DNA of 35,530 nucleotides, taken from IMG/VR virus record IMGVR_UViG_3300000385_000014, positions 1-35,530 of that record. The stretch is one strand, 5' to 3'. The position numbers were made by a program, and so were the translations under genes. The DNA is from a virus. Shown here one piece after another: positions 1-10,507 of the stretch; positions within the stretch are counted from its first letter, which is position 1, and the number at the start of each line of letters is the position of its first letter. Under the pieces are notes generated by a model. The model did not search any database. It saw nothing but the letters and a program-made list of their open reading frames with translations, and was not told the DNA's origin.

Positions 1-636
1 ATGTACGTCAATTCTGTTATCAACGTCACTTATAAGCCTAGTGTTACGGACAAATCTTCACCTGCGCTGAGAAGAGAGATAATCGATCGTATTGTACAGT
101 ACAACAATACTAATTTGAATGACTTTAATGTTGCGCTAAGGCAATCTAGCCTATCTGCATTTATTGATGCTACAGATCCTTCGATACTCGGCACGGATAT
201 TGTATCTAAGCCCATTATTGAATATATTCCCAGCATTGGTACTTTCCAAAATCCTTCTTTTTCATTCAATACTCAATTGACAGTACCTTACGCGCTTGAT
301 ACGACACGAGGATTCAATAACTACAACTCAGCTGTTACTACAACAGTATTCACGCTCGAAGGCACAGAGGTTCGTTTGATAGATAATGGTGTAGGTGAGA
401 TGATAGCGGTTACGGCTGATCAAGGATCTAGATCCGTATTCAAGCGAGAAGTCGGTACAATTGACTACACGACAGGAAGAATCGCTTTATCGAACTTCAA
501 AGTCGATGCATATAGAGGAGACGCTATTCAATTTATAGCAACAACTCAAAACAAAGATATTGTTTCTCCAAAAGACAGAATTTTAATTATAAGAGAACAA
601 GATCTCACAGTAACGGTAACTCCAAACTCGGTATAA
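1..636 (+). CDS. 6: Baseplate wedge protein gp6-like, C-terminal part (5' end outside window)
   Basis: The reading frame is open from the first base, and the ATG there is probably an internal methionine, so this is read as the C-terminal 211 residues of a larger protein. The segment (YVNSVINVTYKP, then an ALRREI helix, then VALRQSSLSAFIDATDPSI and SKPIIEY) resembles the C-terminal region of T4-like gp6, the wedge protein that forms the inner iris of the baseplate. A beta-rich tail follows (GTIDYTTGRIALSNF). The next genes continue the T4 order 6-7-8, which supports the call. The stop codon lies three bases before the next start. The family call comes from recognised pattern and gene order; no alignment was run. 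Upstream sequence would settle whether the ATG at base 1 is the true start. Confidence 0.72.
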   Translation: MYVNSVINVTYKPSVTDKSSPALRREIIDRIVQYNNTNLNDFNVALRQSSLSAFIDATDPSILGTDIVSKPIIEYIPSIGTFQNPSFSFNTQLTVPYALDTTRGFNNYNSAVTTTVFTLEGTEVRLIDNGVGEMIAVTADQGSRSVFKREVGTIDYTTGRIALSNFKVDAYRGDAIQFIATTQNKDIVSPKDRILIIREQDLTVTVTPNSV

Positions 637-639
637 GTC

Positions 640-3264
640 ATGTTGAACACAAGAGATTTCACATACACTAATATACCATCGCAGTTTCCTATACACTATC
701 GAGAGGAAGGTTCTCCTTTAATTCAGTTTGTTCAGCAGTACTACAAGTGGTTAGAAGAAAGAAACGACAGAAATTTCGCAAAGATTGGTGATATTGACGC
801 AACATATCAAAGATTTTTATTCTCATTTCGAGAAAAGTATTTAAAAGATTTTCCAATCAATGATAACGTAGACACACGATTTGTCATAAAACATATTAAT
901 GACCTGTACAGGACAAAGGGCTCAGAAGAAGGACTTAGAATTCTATTTCGTTTATTCTTCAATGAAGAGATTGAAGTATTCTATCCTAGCACAGCGATAT
1001 TAAAGCCTTCTGATTCTATCTGGACAACAGATCAATACTTAGAAATGATCCCTGTTGCTAGTTACGAAGATTATCCTATACAAAGAGGAGATACACTTAA
1101 AGGTAATGTATCCGGAGCAACAGCGATAGTCGACCAAGTTATTTTTGTTCTATTTTCAGCTGTGTATACTCCCATTGTTTTTGTGTCAGCACTAGACAAA
1201 GAGTTTACATCAGCCGATTCTATTGAAGTAGATTCATTCGACGGAACAGCTAAATTTCCAGGACGAATTATATCAGGATCGATTATATCAGCTGAGGTTT
1301 TACCAAACGCAAGAGTTTCTGGTCAACAAGTCGGTAAACGAATTAAGTTTATATCAAATGAAGAAGGTGTAGGCGCAACAGGAGTAGTGACGGAAGTTTC
1401 TTCTACGCTTACTGGCAGCGTAAACTTTGAAGTTGTTGACCCCGGATATGGATACATCTTATCTAAAAGCGCAGTCGGAGTTGAAGACCCTAATTTAAAC
1501 GATAAGTTAATTAACGAAGTATTTAAAAGCGATCAAGTTATCGTTTTCAATCAAAGTCAAGTGTTACCTGAGGGAGTGGGATTTGAGTATACAATTTCCG
1601 CTTCTAATGTATTGATAGAACCAGAGTCGACGGAGTTTATTAATCCTTCATCTCCTGTAATACCTTTTAAACCTGACGATATAAGCGAAAACTCTATTGT
1701 ATTCTTAGAAGAGCATAAATTTCCAGCTTTGAATGGAGTCGCTGTTAGGTATGAAAAGGAGAACATAAACACTAGTGATATAACTGGCTTAACAAACAAC
1801 GGAACATACTATTTAATAATTGAAGACTCGTTTACCTTTAAGTTAGCCTCTAGTCTGGAGAATGCTCAAGCGGGAATTTCTATACCATTTTCAACAAGTG
1901 CTGCTGCCGATAACAACTATTTTTTAATTCCTTACGTTCCATTCAACACAGATGAGAGTGGTAATTACATAACGTCTTTGACTGGAGAAGGAACTATAGT
2001 CGAGATTGAAGAATCTTTGATTTACATTAAGACTGTTCCTGAAATCGGAGAACCCACCTCATTTGATGTTATTCCAGATAACGGAAAAGTTACTCTTAAT
2101 ATTTTAAATCAAGAAGGAACGCAAGTCGGTTCGTTTGAAACGACTAGAATTGCTCGCGCAAACAATTCAGCCACTTTTGATTTTGATGTTGAAAACAACG
2201 AAAAAATTTACGCAATATTAGACACTATCGAGCCTTATGTTGGAGTAATTATTGAGTCTGGCGATTACGGAATGAGTGGTGTGGGAGCAGAAAATTTAGG
2301 TACCAGAATAATTGATGCATTCACGATATATGAATTAGAAATAGGCAGAATATCAGATCCTCTATTTGTTACGAATACTGGAAGCAACTACGAAAATGAT
2401 GTAGAAGTCTATATCAAGCAAGAAGAAATTATTCAGTTTGATAAAAGAGATATGATTGTTCGATTCAACACATCCGGTGTATTGATTGAAGCTGGAGATC
2501 TCATGACTCAAACGATTCAAATAGACGACTATGAAGAAGGAATACAAGGAAACGCAGTAAAAATTGATTACGTAACTCAAGCCAGATTTTTAAAACGCGA
2601 TGGTAACGATTTTTACTTCAGACAAGAAAAGTTTTTTGACTTTAATACTGGAACAGCCATCATAGGTACTGCGATAGGAGAAATAGAGGTCGAAATATTG
2701 TCAATACGCAGAGACCCTAATTCTCTTCCTATGGGATTGAACGTTGATATTGACGGACCTGCTAGTTTTGAAACTGGACAAATTAACGCTGTTAGAATCG
2801 ATTCTTCTGGATATAAGTATAAGAATAATGAAATTGTTGATATCTACGGAGAAAACGATGACACACAAAGGCTCGCCACAGCTAGATTAGATGCGACTGG
2901 TGTAGGTAAAGGTCAAGGTCAATGGAAGACTAAGACGTCTTTCTTAAATGAATCTACTAGAGCAATACATGATAATTTCTATTATCAAGAGTATTCATTT
3001 GACATTTCTTCTTCCGTTTCTCCATTCAGGTACGAAACTCTAGTTAATGAAACGGTTCAGGTTGCGGGAACAAAACTGTTCTCTACTCCTCTCATAAATA
3101 GTGAAGTATTAACTCCTTCATCGTTAGACGCAGAAGTTGAAGTTTATGGTCTAGTAGACAACACTGTTATTAAAGAGGATCTACCTATTACCACAATTAC
3201 TACAGAACCAGGAGCTATTCTTTTGGCAACCATCATCGAACTAGAATTTGAATACGTTATTTAA
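640..3264 (+). CDS. Baseplate wedge structural protein in the gp7 position
   Basis: An 874-residue virion protein between gp6 and gp8, the slot held by gp7 in T4 (about 1030 residues). Residues 1-125 form a module I recognise from marine T4-like phages: FPIHYREEGSPLIQFVQQYY, then DID, then KYLKDFP, then KHINDLYRTKGSEEGLRILF and EVFYP. The rest is beta-rich. Around residue 150 there is a GDTLKGNVSGATAIVD motif, and near residues 385-402 a GLTNNGTYYLIIEDSFTFKL motif; both recur as generic structural modules in such phages. No signal peptide or membrane segment is visible. No strong Shine-Dalgarno sequence precedes the ATG, so translation may be coupled to the gp6 stop three bases upstream. True homology to T4 gp7 is inferred from position only; it could be a marine-specific wedge protein. 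Confidence 0.62.
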   Translation: MLNTRDFTYTNIPSQFPIHYREEGSPLIQFVQQYYKWLEERNDRNFAKIGDIDATYQRFLFSFREKYLKDFPINDNVDTRFVIKHINDLYRTKGSEEGLRILFRLFFNEEIEVFYPSTAILKPSDSIWTTDQYLEMIPVASYEDYPIQRGDTLKGNVSGATAIVDQVIFVLFSAVYTPIVFVSALDKEFTSADSIEVDSFDGTAKFPGRIISGSIISAEVLPNARVSGQQVGKRIKFISNEEGVGATGVVTEVSSTLTGSVNFEVVDPGYGYILSKSAVGVEDPNLNDKLINEVFKSDQVIVFNQSQVLPEGVGFEYTISASNVLIEPESTEFINPSSPVIPFKPDDISENSIVFLEEHKFPALNGVAVRYEKENINTSDITGLTNNGTYYLIIEDSFTFKLASSLENAQAGISIPFSTSAAADNNYFLIPYVPFNTDESGNYITSLTGEGTIVEIEESLIYIKTVPEIGEPTSFDVIPDNGKVTLNILNQEGTQVGSFETTRIARANNSATFDFDVENNEKIYAILDTIEPYVGVIIESGDYGMSGVGAENLGTRIIDAFTIYELEIGRISDPLFVTNTGSNYENDVEVYIKQEEIIQFDKRDMIVRFNTSGVLIEAGDLMTQTIQIDDYEEGIQGNAVKIDYVTQARFLKRDGNDFYFRQEKFFDFNTGTAIIGTAIGEIEVEILSIRRDPNSLPMGLNVDIDGPASFETGQINAVRIDSSGYKYKNNEIVDIYGENDDTQRLATARLDATGVGKGQGQWKTKTSFLNESTRAIHDNFYYQEYSFDISSSVSPFRYETLVNETVQVAGTKLFSTPLINSEVLTPSSLDAEVEVYGLVDNTVIKEDLPITTITTEPGAILLATIIELEFEYVI

Positions 3265-3275
3265 AAGGCATAGAA

Positions 3276-5084
3276 ATGGCAAAAATTACAACAGAAAACT
3301 TTAAAGCGGAAACAACGTTAGAGTTATACAATTCGTTTCTAGAGTCGTCAGATACTAATTATTATATCATGGCAAGCGCAACTTCGCCAGAAACAGACAC
3401 CGACGGCAATCCTATTGCGATTTCAAACACTCAAAAATCGACCCGAGAGTTTAAAAAACGAGTAATTTTTGGCAATAGAGTGACTCAAGAAAATCTTCGG
3501 TATATGTTTCCTATTCAGAACTGGGAACAAAATAAAGTTTATGATTCATACGACGACACTAAAGACGTAGAGACTTTGGATATGTTTGTTACCGTTTTAG
3601 ATGGTGCTATTCAAGGAGAGTCCAGTTACAAAGTTTATAAGTGCATTAAGAATAATAACGGTGGTCCATCAACAGAGAATCCAACAACGTCTACAGATAG
3701 TGTTTTAAATAACTTCGAAGGAACTCTTGACGATGGCTATATATGGAAATTCATGTTCGAAGTTATACCATCAGAATATGTAAACTTTGGAACGAATACG
3801 CTTTTGCCTTTGCCATTTCCAGGAGATCCCAATGTTATTGCGGCTGCCAAAGAAGAGGTTTCTGATATTGTTATCGAGAACACAGTATCTGGTCTATTCC
3901 TTTCATATGTAAACACTTCAAGAGCAGATATAGGTGTCAGGATACCCAGCATCTCTGGTATTTCTTCAGTAGAAACGTCAAGCAACATAAAAGAAATTTT
4001 CATTAGTATAACAAGCGACACACTTTCGAATGATGATGCATACAAAAATATGCATTTAGTTAGTCCTACTAAAGGTATTGTCTACGATATTCTAAGCAGT
4101 TCTCTTGTTACCAGTGCTGGTAGCAGTCAAATATCAGTGATAAAATTAGAATTATTTAATCAAGAGTTGCAAGACGAAACTGATCCTATCGTATTGGATC
4201 TTTTAACTCAGACAGACGCGTACAGAATTGTACCTAAAATATTAGTGAGTAAAAGTGAAGGTAAACGAGCAGTTGCGATTGGAGAATTAGATTCTTTAGG
4301 AACGCTAATCGACGTCAATGTAGTTGAAAAAGGTTCAGAGTATAAAACTGCTAAAGCAACCGTTTTAATTCCAGAAAACGCGCAGACGACTACAAACGAC
4401 ACATTTTCGTTAAGGTGCATCGTTTCTCCCAAAGGCGGTCATGGTAGCGATCCAATAAAAGAGATGGCTATGAGTAGATTGGGCGTAGTAACAACAATTA
4501 ATGGAAGGCTAGAAAACATTCCTTCAACTAACACATATTCTCAAGTGGGTCTTGTTAAAGGCGTAGAGTTTAGTAGCATTATTCCTTATCCTCTGGAAAC
4601 TGAAGATGAGTTTGGAAATATACAATATGAAGAAACTCCTATTACAGAATTGCCTAGCACATTTGATAATAGATTACAAGTCGTACTTGAAGGAAATTTA
4701 ACAGCCACCGTTCAAGCTGGTGATATTATAGAGAAAGATGTTTATCGAGGTACGTCTATTATCGAAACTATTTCTGCTGTAGTTCATGAAGTAGAGCTTT
4801 TAGTAGAAGGCAATACCAAGATTTACTTGGTAGACTATGATGGTGATTTTATTGCAAGATTCCATGAGTACAGAGATGGAGCTAACGAACTAGATTATAC
4901 CATAAGAATAAGAGATTCTGAGAGTTTGTCGTTCGAAACCGCACAAATAAATAAGAGTACGAACAGTGTAATATATGGAAATTATAAATCATATTCCGGA
5001 GATATATTGCACTTTGTCGATTTCGAGCCTATTGAGCGGCAAGTAGACAGGCAAGAAAAAATCAAATTTGTTTTCGACTTTTAA
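3276..5084 (+). CDS. 8: Baseplate wedge protein gp8-like
   Basis: A 602-residue homologue of T4 gp8 (334 residues), a wedge subunit joining the gp6 ring to gp7 and gp10. The N-terminus ITTENFKAETTLELYNSF matches the gp8 opening helix pattern. It is followed by RVTQENLRYMFPIQNWEQNK (basic/Trp loop), YKVYKCIKN (residues about 119-126), and GTLDDGYIWKFMFEVIP (about 149-164), the equivalent of the GDGYVWEYLFEIPP region of T4 gp8. The C-terminus IERQVDRQEKIKFVFDF mirrors the T4 ending with its ILFTF strand. The extra ~270 residues lie in the middle and are beta-rich. The leader AAAAGGCATAGAAATG supplies a ribosome site that starts inside the stop codon of the previous gene. The gene lies between the gp7-position protein and the DUF4815 protein. 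Confidence 0.85.
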   Translation: MAKITTENFKAETTLELYNSFLESSDTNYYIMASATSPETDTDGNPIAISNTQKSTREFKKRVIFGNRVTQENLRYMFPIQNWEQNKVYDSYDDTKDVETLDMFVTVLDGAIQGESSYKVYKCIKNNNGGPSTENPTTSTDSVLNNFEGTLDDGYIWKFMFEVIPSEYVNFGTNTLLPLPFPGDPNVIAAAKEEVSDIVIENTVSGLFLSYVNTSRADIGVRIPSISGISSVETSSNIKEIFISITSDTLSNDDAYKNMHLVSPTKGIVYDILSSSLVTSAGSSQISVIKLELFNQELQDETDPIVLDLLTQTDAYRIVPKILVSKSEGKRAVAIGELDSLGTLIDVNVVEKGSEYKTAKATVLIPENAQTTTNDTFSLRCIVSPKGGHGSDPIKEMAMSRLGVVTTINGRLENIPSTNTYSQVGLVKGVEFSSIIPYPLETEDEFGNIQYEETPITELPSTFDNRLQVVLEGNLTATVQAGDIIEKDVYRGTSIIETISAVVHEVELLVEGNTKIYLVDYDGDFIARFHEYRDGANELDYTIRIRDSESLSFETAQINKSTNSVIYGNYKSYSGDILHFVDFEPIERQVDRQEKIKFVFDF

Positions 5085-5098
5085 GGGCATTAAAATAA

Positions 5099-8000
5099 AT
5101 GAGTATCAATACAGATTTAAGCGTCGATCCATACTACGACGATTACGACGAAACCAAACAGTTTAATCGCATACTCTTTCGCCCAGCAAGAGCGGTTCAA
5201 GCGAGAGAGTTAACTCAATTACAAACGATTCTACAGAATCAGATTGAGCGATTTGGTTCAAACGTCTACAAAGAAGGCACCATCATTAATGGTGTCAACT
5301 TGACTTCTCGTAGTGATATTAATTACGTAAAGCTAAAAGATAGCTCAACGTTTACTGATCCGACGCTTTATGTGCCTAAAGCAGACGAAGACAACATTCG
5401 CTATGACCTTATAGGAACTAGCTCAGGACTGCGAGCAGAAATTCTATCTGCTACTCCTGGATTTGAGACTCAAAACCCAGATTTAAAAACGTTTTATATT
5501 AACTATCTGAACACTGGTACTGATGGTCAAAAATTCTTCACCGCAAACGAAATCTTGCGAATTGAAAAGATCACGGACATAATTGAAGAAGGCGTAGTAA
5601 TCAGAACTGAAGTAGAGACGCTTTCAGTTAACCCTGTTGTAGCAAACGTAGATGATCAAATCACAGGAAATTCATTTGGTATATCGTGTGAAGAAGGTGT
5701 CATTTATCAAAAAGGACATTTCATTTTTGTAGAGAACCAGTTTATTGTCGTTTCTAAGTATACGAATGCTCCTAGTGATATATCAGTAGGATTTATTATA
5801 GACGAGTTTTTAAGGAACTCTGACGAAGATTCCAGCCTTCTCGATAACGCTTCGGGATTCAATAATGAAAACGCTCCTGGCGCAGACAGACTTCAATTAG
5901 TGCCTCGATTGGCTGCGTTTGAAACTGGAAGCGAACCGGAAGACTTTTTCACGCTGATTAGATTCGTAGACGGTGAGATATTCAGACTTAGAGATTTGAC
6001 TGAATTTAACGTCATCGGAACGGAAATGGCGAGAAGGACTTACGAAGAGTCTGGAAACTATGTTGTTGAAGGTCTTGGTACTAGACTTGAAGATACAGGT
6101 AGCGGGGTTAATGTTATTGTTGATCCTGGTAAAGCATACGTCTTTGGAAGAGAAGTCCGCAACATATCAGCAAAACGACTGGCCATAGATCCAGAAACTG
6201 CGGTTCAACTGAAACAAGATCAAGTCGTTGGAGTAACTCACGAAGCACATTTCTCTTTTTCAGCGACAGATGGTAGCACACTCGACGACTTCTTGACTGA
6301 CGGTACTCGCTATGCCATGTATAATGCATCCAGTGAAGTGATTGGATACTGCTCTATCTCTTCTTTTAATGCTGGTAAAATATACGCTTACGCTATTCGT
6401 AAAGTCGAAGGTAAAGAAGCTGACGCGGTTGCTAGAATATTTAACACTCCTATTACTAGCCCCTCTCTCGTATTCCCTAATGAAGCAGTGAGAATTTACA
6501 GCACAGGAAAATCCACTCTTAGTTCTATCACTAATACTAAATTCGTCACTAGAGTTAGAGAGAATGCGTCAGGAGGAGCGGTCGGTAATCCAATAACGAT
6601 TGAAGCTGATACTACAACAGGATCTTTCCCATTATCCAATAATATTATAGGTGTAAACTCTGCAAGTCAGATAAAAATACCGACTTCCGTCACGATTGGA
6701 GAAGCTGGCAATATTGAGATTACATTTAACGAAAATCTGGGAGTTGATGGTTGGATATACTACAACATACAGCGATCCGGATTAAATTCAGATAGCGTAA
6801 TCGACGCAGAAGGATATGTGGTATCGTCTTTAGAGTCTAATGTAGTCGAATTAGGCGTTCCAAATGTCGTGAAACTACTTGAAGTTGTAGATATCACTAA
6901 CGGAGAAGACTTAACAGCTAAGTTTAAGTTAGTTAACAATCAAAAAGATTCATATTACGATCTTTCATATCTGAAAGTAAAAGGCGGAGAAACTATAGAC
7001 GGAGTTCGTACTTCATTAAGAGTTAAATTCGTTTACTTCAAGAGAACAACAACAGGCGCTAACGGATATTTAACGATTGATAGTTATGCGAATGTCACTC
7101 GCAAAAATTTAATTCCTAGATATGAAGCAAGAGACAATATCATCTATGATCTCAGAAATTGCTTTGACTTTAGACCATATGCTACTCTTCCTATAGGAAG
7201 CGCTATAAGCCCGTCTTTAGGAGCGTCAAACCCACCTAGGGTAAACATGTCTGCCGATATAAGAATATCTAATTCTATATCTATCGTTCCGAACAGTCAA
7301 ATAATCTGCGATCAAAGCTATTATCTAGCAAGAATCGATAATGTTGTTGTCGATGAGTTTGGTGATTTTCAGTTATTTAAAGGAAGTGCTTCAGATAATC
7401 CCTCTGTTCCAGAACTGAAGCGACTGTATGCTTTATCCAAAGTATATGTTCCTGGCAATCTTTTGTCAACATCTGGAACGAATCCAGTTAAGATCACCGA
7501 TCTTTCAAATAAAAACTATACGATGAAGGATATTGGCAACATTGAAAAGAGAATAGATAGATTAAATGAGGCTGTTTCTCTTAGCTTACTCGAAACACAA
7601 GCGAAAGACTTCTTTGTTGATGATGGTACTGGTAGCAATCGCTTTAAAACTGGTATTCTCGTTGATGCTTGCCGAGATCTCACGATCGCTAGTGTTTTAG
7701 ATCCGGAGTTCAATGCATCTGTCGATAAAACTAGAACTGTCATAACTCCTTCTGTATTCCAATTTCCCATTGACATGAAAGTTTCGACTGAAAACGGAGG
7801 TCTGAACTTTACTCAATATGAAGATATCATTACGATAGGAAACACGGGAACAAACTCGACTGTTTTACAGCAAGAGTTTGCTACACAACAAAGAAATTGC
7901 GTTACTAACTATTACAACTATGCGGGTAGGGCTGACATATTTCCAGCGTTTGATGTGGGGTATGACAACATTACAAATCCAGCTGTTAATGTTGAAGTTG

Positions 8001-10507
8001 ACCTTTCACAATCCCTACTAGATCTCGTAGATAACATACAGACATTTATTCCTTTAACAAGAGAGGAAGAAATATCTAGAGAGACTGAGTTTGAAGGAAT
8101 TAGAAGTAATAGAATATCAATCGAAACTATTCGAAATAGAGTATCGACGCTAACAACGTCTACCACAGTTAATACTCAGAGCGTAGGTAACTTTGTCTCT
8201 GACGTAGCGCTTACTCCCTACGTTCGAAGTCGAGAAGTTAGTATTTTTGTTACGGGATTGCGACCTGGTGCGCAACATTACTTCTTCTTTGAACAACGAT
8301 CTGTAGACCGATTCGTCTATCCTGGCGTTTTGATTGAAGGTGCTACATTTGCTGCTAGAAATGTTCGCAAAAATGGAAACGCTGGAGAACCAGTTGTAGC
8401 AGATGAACTGGGCACAGTTCTTGCTGTATTTGAAATACCGGAAGCCACTTTCTTCACTGGTGTCAATACACTAGAGATTGCTGACGTCTCCGACTATACT
8501 AGCATAAACTCTGCAAGAACTTCTTATGCGAAAGTCGCGTATAGAGCGTATAACTTTGACATTGGCAGAACTGAGCTAAGCGCCACGACGCGTAGCGTAG
8601 ACTTTGATGTTGAGGATGTAATTACTGAAAGAGTTATTCAGAGAGCAGCGCCTGAGCCTGAGCCTGTTCCTGTTCCTCCTGTAGTTGCGCCTGAGCCTGT
8701 TACAGTAGTTCCTGAGCCTGAGCCTGAACCAGCGCCAGCGCCAGAACCTACTCTGCCGACTCTACCGTTTATACCTCAGTTCTTCAGAAGATTTAGAATT
8801 GATCCTATTGCACAAACGTTTATTTTGCGATCTTCTCAAGTTCCAGGATCAAACTCTGCGTATATAAGCGATATCGAAGTCTATTTTGGTAAGAAATCGC
8901 AAACGACAGGCGTAACGCTAGAGATAAGAGAAGTGATTAACGGATATCCTTCTCGAACAGTAGTGCCTTTTGGTAGAAAGCACTTGACGTCAAGTGAGGT
9001 GAATGAAGACTCTATTAGAGGAACAACCGGAACAAGATTCATATTTGACAATCCAGTAAAACTTAATCTAGAAAAAGAATATTGCTTTGTTGTGATACCA
9101 GACGCAAACTCTCCTGATTATTTGATTTGGACAGCTAAGGTTGGTGGAGTTGATGTTAACGAAGGTGTTGCGATCACTAACGATTGGGGCGATGGTGTAA
9201 TGTTCACGTCAACTAACGATAGTGCATGGAAATCTTATCAAGATGAAGACATTAAGTTTAAGATCAATCGCTATAACTTCTCTACAACAGAATCTCATGT
9301 AAACTTTGTTCCCAATAATCCAGAGTTTTTCGAAATCGGTTCTGTCGTAAACACCTTCAGAAACGACGAACTTGTTTACAAGAAAATTTCTGGAGACAAC
9401 ACCGTAATACAGAAAAACATGTCAAAGGGAGATAACTTCTTTATCCTGACAAGTGGAGTTGATACGTTTGATATATCTGATAACCAGTATGTGTTGTTGG
9501 AAACAATTACAAATAAAGTGTTGAGTAGAATCACGTCAACGACTACTCCAGACGGAACAACGGACACTAGATATAATCTAGATACTCCGTGGCCATATGA
9601 TGATGCGCCTGTTACAATAACAGCTGCTGTTGCCGGTAGAGTATCGCTGTTTAATCGTTTTAATCCAACATATCTGCATCTATATGGTAGTTCAGCTACT
9701 GTGACAGGTAATGAAGTATTCCAGGCTAACGATACTATCACAGGTTCTGTATCTGGCGCAAGCGCAGTAATTAGTGGCATTGTGAATAAACAAGTTTCGT
9801 ATTTGCAGCCTCAAATGCTTGTAGATAACACTATCAAGACATCGAGCAAACTAGAGCTATACAGTGGATACGAAACGGTTGACCTCGATCGCGAAATAGA
9901 TCAGAAAGGTAACGCGTATCTGCTAAACAAACCTAGAACAATTAATAGTCTTTCGAATACTATCGTAGACGAAAATTTGGAAGTAGATTTTATACTTAGA
10001 ACATCCCTATCTAATAATGGAGTAGGGGCAACGACTCCTTTACTTGACGCTGAATTGTCAATGTTGAATGTCTATGAGTATAACATCTCAGACGATTCAA
10101 ATAGAACTTCTAAATACGTATCAAAGGAAGTCGTTTTAGAAGAGGGCTTTGAAGCTACAGGATTGAAAGTTTTACTTAGCGCATATCGACCTATCGGCAC
10201 AATGATAGATGTTTATGCTAGATTAGTTTATCCTACTAACATCGATGTACAAACTGATTGGATAGAACTAACTAACCAATATCCTAATTTATACTCGAAT
10301 GTATCAAATACTAGAGATTATAGAGAGTTTGAATACAATCTGCCCGAAGGAGATGAATATAGCACGTTCCAGGTTATGATCGTTATGCGGCATATGACTA
10401 ACGACGAGTTAGATTCAACAGAGACAATAGTGGGACAAGAAGAAGTTAATAGAACGGCTAGTTTATTCCCTCATATTAACGACTATAGAGCGATATCATT
10501 ACTATGA
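5099..10507 (+). CDS. Giant DUF4815 baseplate/tail structural protein (gp10 slot)
   Basis: An 1802-residue protein and the largest gene here. The N-terminus (DPYYDDYDETKQFNRILF, RPARAVQARELTQLQTILQN, QIERFGSNVYKEGTIINGV) is the signature of the DUF4815 family, found in large virion proteins of marine myoviruses next to gp8. A Pro/Glu/Val-rich hinge occupies about residues 1183-1225 and separates the DUF4815 half from a C-terminal half. That half opens with RIDPIAQTFILRSSQ and includes TGVTLEIREVINGYPSRTVV and YCFVVIPDANSPDYLIWTAK, a conserved beta-sandwich-like segment. Near residue 1545 a DTITGSVSGASAVISG motif resembles one in the gp7-position protein. By synteny it fills the gp10 place, where fibres attach, but at three times the length of T4 gp10. 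The stop overlaps the next start (ATGA). An AAGGG ribosome site precedes the ATG. Confidence 0.82.
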   Translation: MSINTDLSVDPYYDDYDETKQFNRILFRPARAVQARELTQLQTILQNQIERFGSNVYKEGTIINGVNLTSRSDINYVKLKDSSTFTDPTLYVPKADEDNIRYDLIGTSSGLRAEILSATPGFETQNPDLKTFYINYLNTGTDGQKFFTANEILRIEKITDIIEEGVVIRTEVETLSVNPVVANVDDQITGNSFGISCEEGVIYQKGHFIFVENQFIVVSKYTNAPSDISVGFIIDEFLRNSDEDSSLLDNASGFNNENAPGADRLQLVPRLAAFETGSEPEDFFTLIRFVDGEIFRLRDLTEFNVIGTEMARRTYEESGNYVVEGLGTRLEDTGSGVNVIVDPGKAYVFGREVRNISAKRLAIDPETAVQLKQDQVVGVTHEAHFSFSATDGSTLDDFLTDGTRYAMYNASSEVIGYCSISSFNAGKIYAYAIRKVEGKEADAVARIFNTPITSPSLVFPNEAVRIYSTGKSTLSSITNTKFVTRVRENASGGAVGNPITIEADTTTGSFPLSNNIIGVNSASQIKIPTSVTIGEAGNIEITFNENLGVDGWIYYNIQRSGLNSDSVIDAEGYVVSSLESNVVELGVPNVVKLLEVVDITNGEDLTAKFKLVNNQKDSYYDLSYLKVKGGETIDGVRTSLRVKFVYFKRTTTGANGYLTIDSYANVTRKNLIPRYEARDNIIYDLRNCFDFRPYATLPIGSAISPSLGASNPPRVNMSADIRISNSISIVPNSQIICDQSYYLARIDNVVVDEFGDFQLFKGSASDNPSVPELKRLYALSKVYVPGNLLSTSGTNPVKITDLSNKNYTMKDIGNIEKRIDRLNEAVSLSLLETQAKDFFVDDGTGSNRFKTGILVDACRDLTIASVLDPEFNASVDKTRTVITPSVFQFPIDMKVSTENGGLNFTQYEDIITIGNTGTNSTVLQQEFATQQRNCVTNYYNYAGRADIFPAFDVGYDNITNPAVNVEVDLSQSLLDLVDNIQTFIPLTREEEISRETEFEGIRSNRISIETIRNRVSTLTTSTTVNTQSVGNFVSDVALTPYVRSREVSIFVTGLRPGAQHYFFFEQRSVDRFVYPGVLIEGATFAARNVRKNGNAGEPVVADELGTVLAVFEIPEATFFTGVNTLEIADVSDYTSINSARTSYAKVAYRAYNFDIGRTELSATTRSVDFDVEDVITERVIQRAAPEPEPVPVPPVVAPEPVTVVPEPEPEPAPAPEPTLPTLPFIPQFFRRFRIDPIAQTFILRSSQVPGSNSAYISDIEVYFGKKSQTTGVTLEIREVINGYPSRTVVPFGRKHLTSSEVNEDSIRGTTGTRFIFDNPVKLNLEKEYCFVVIPDANSPDYLIWTAKVGGVDVNEGVAITNDWGDGVMFTSTNDSAWKSYQDEDIKFKINRYNFSTTESHVNFVPNNPEFFEIGSVVNTFRNDELVYKKISGDNTVIQKNMSKGDNFFILTSGVDTFDISDNQYVLLETITNKVLSRITSTTTPDGTTDTRYNLDTPWPYDDAPVTITAAVAGRVSLFNRFNPTYLHLYGSSATVTGNEVFQANDTITGSVSGASAVISGIVNKQVSYLQPQMLVDNTIKTSSKLELYSGYETVDLDREIDQKGNAYLLNKPRTINSLSNTIVDENLEVDFILRTSLSNNGVGATTPLLDAELSMLNVYEYNISDDSNRTSKYVSKEVVLEEGFEATGLKVLLSAYRPIGTMIDVYARLVYPTNIDVQTDWIELTNQYPNLYSNVSNTRDYREFEYNLPEGDEYSTFQVMIVMRHMTNDELDSTETIVGQEEVNRTASLFPHINDYRAISLL
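8641..8770 (+). repeat. Pro/Glu/Val-rich hinge encoded by CCTGAG/CCTGTT hexamer repeats
   Basis: Within the DUF4815 gene the DNA becomes a run of imperfect hexamers (CCTGAG, CCTGTT, GAACCA, GCGCCA) encoding PEPEPVPVPPVV, PEPV and PEPEPEPAPAPEP over about 43 residues. The two hexamer types sit in small tandem groups, which suggests growth and loss by replication slippage. The encoded stretch should be an extended, rigid-to-flexible linker between two structured halves. All repeat steps are multiples of three, so length changes stay in frame. Confidence 0.85.

Noticed and set aside
4983-4990. TATAAATC about 110 bases before the DUF4815 gene, as a late promoter
   Set aside because: Last base differs, distance is long, and it lies within the gp8 coding region with no other supporting feature.
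8641-8770. Repeat as a CRISPR or other non-coding array
   Set aside because: Units are six bases, in frame and encode a Pro/Glu linker; there are no spacers.
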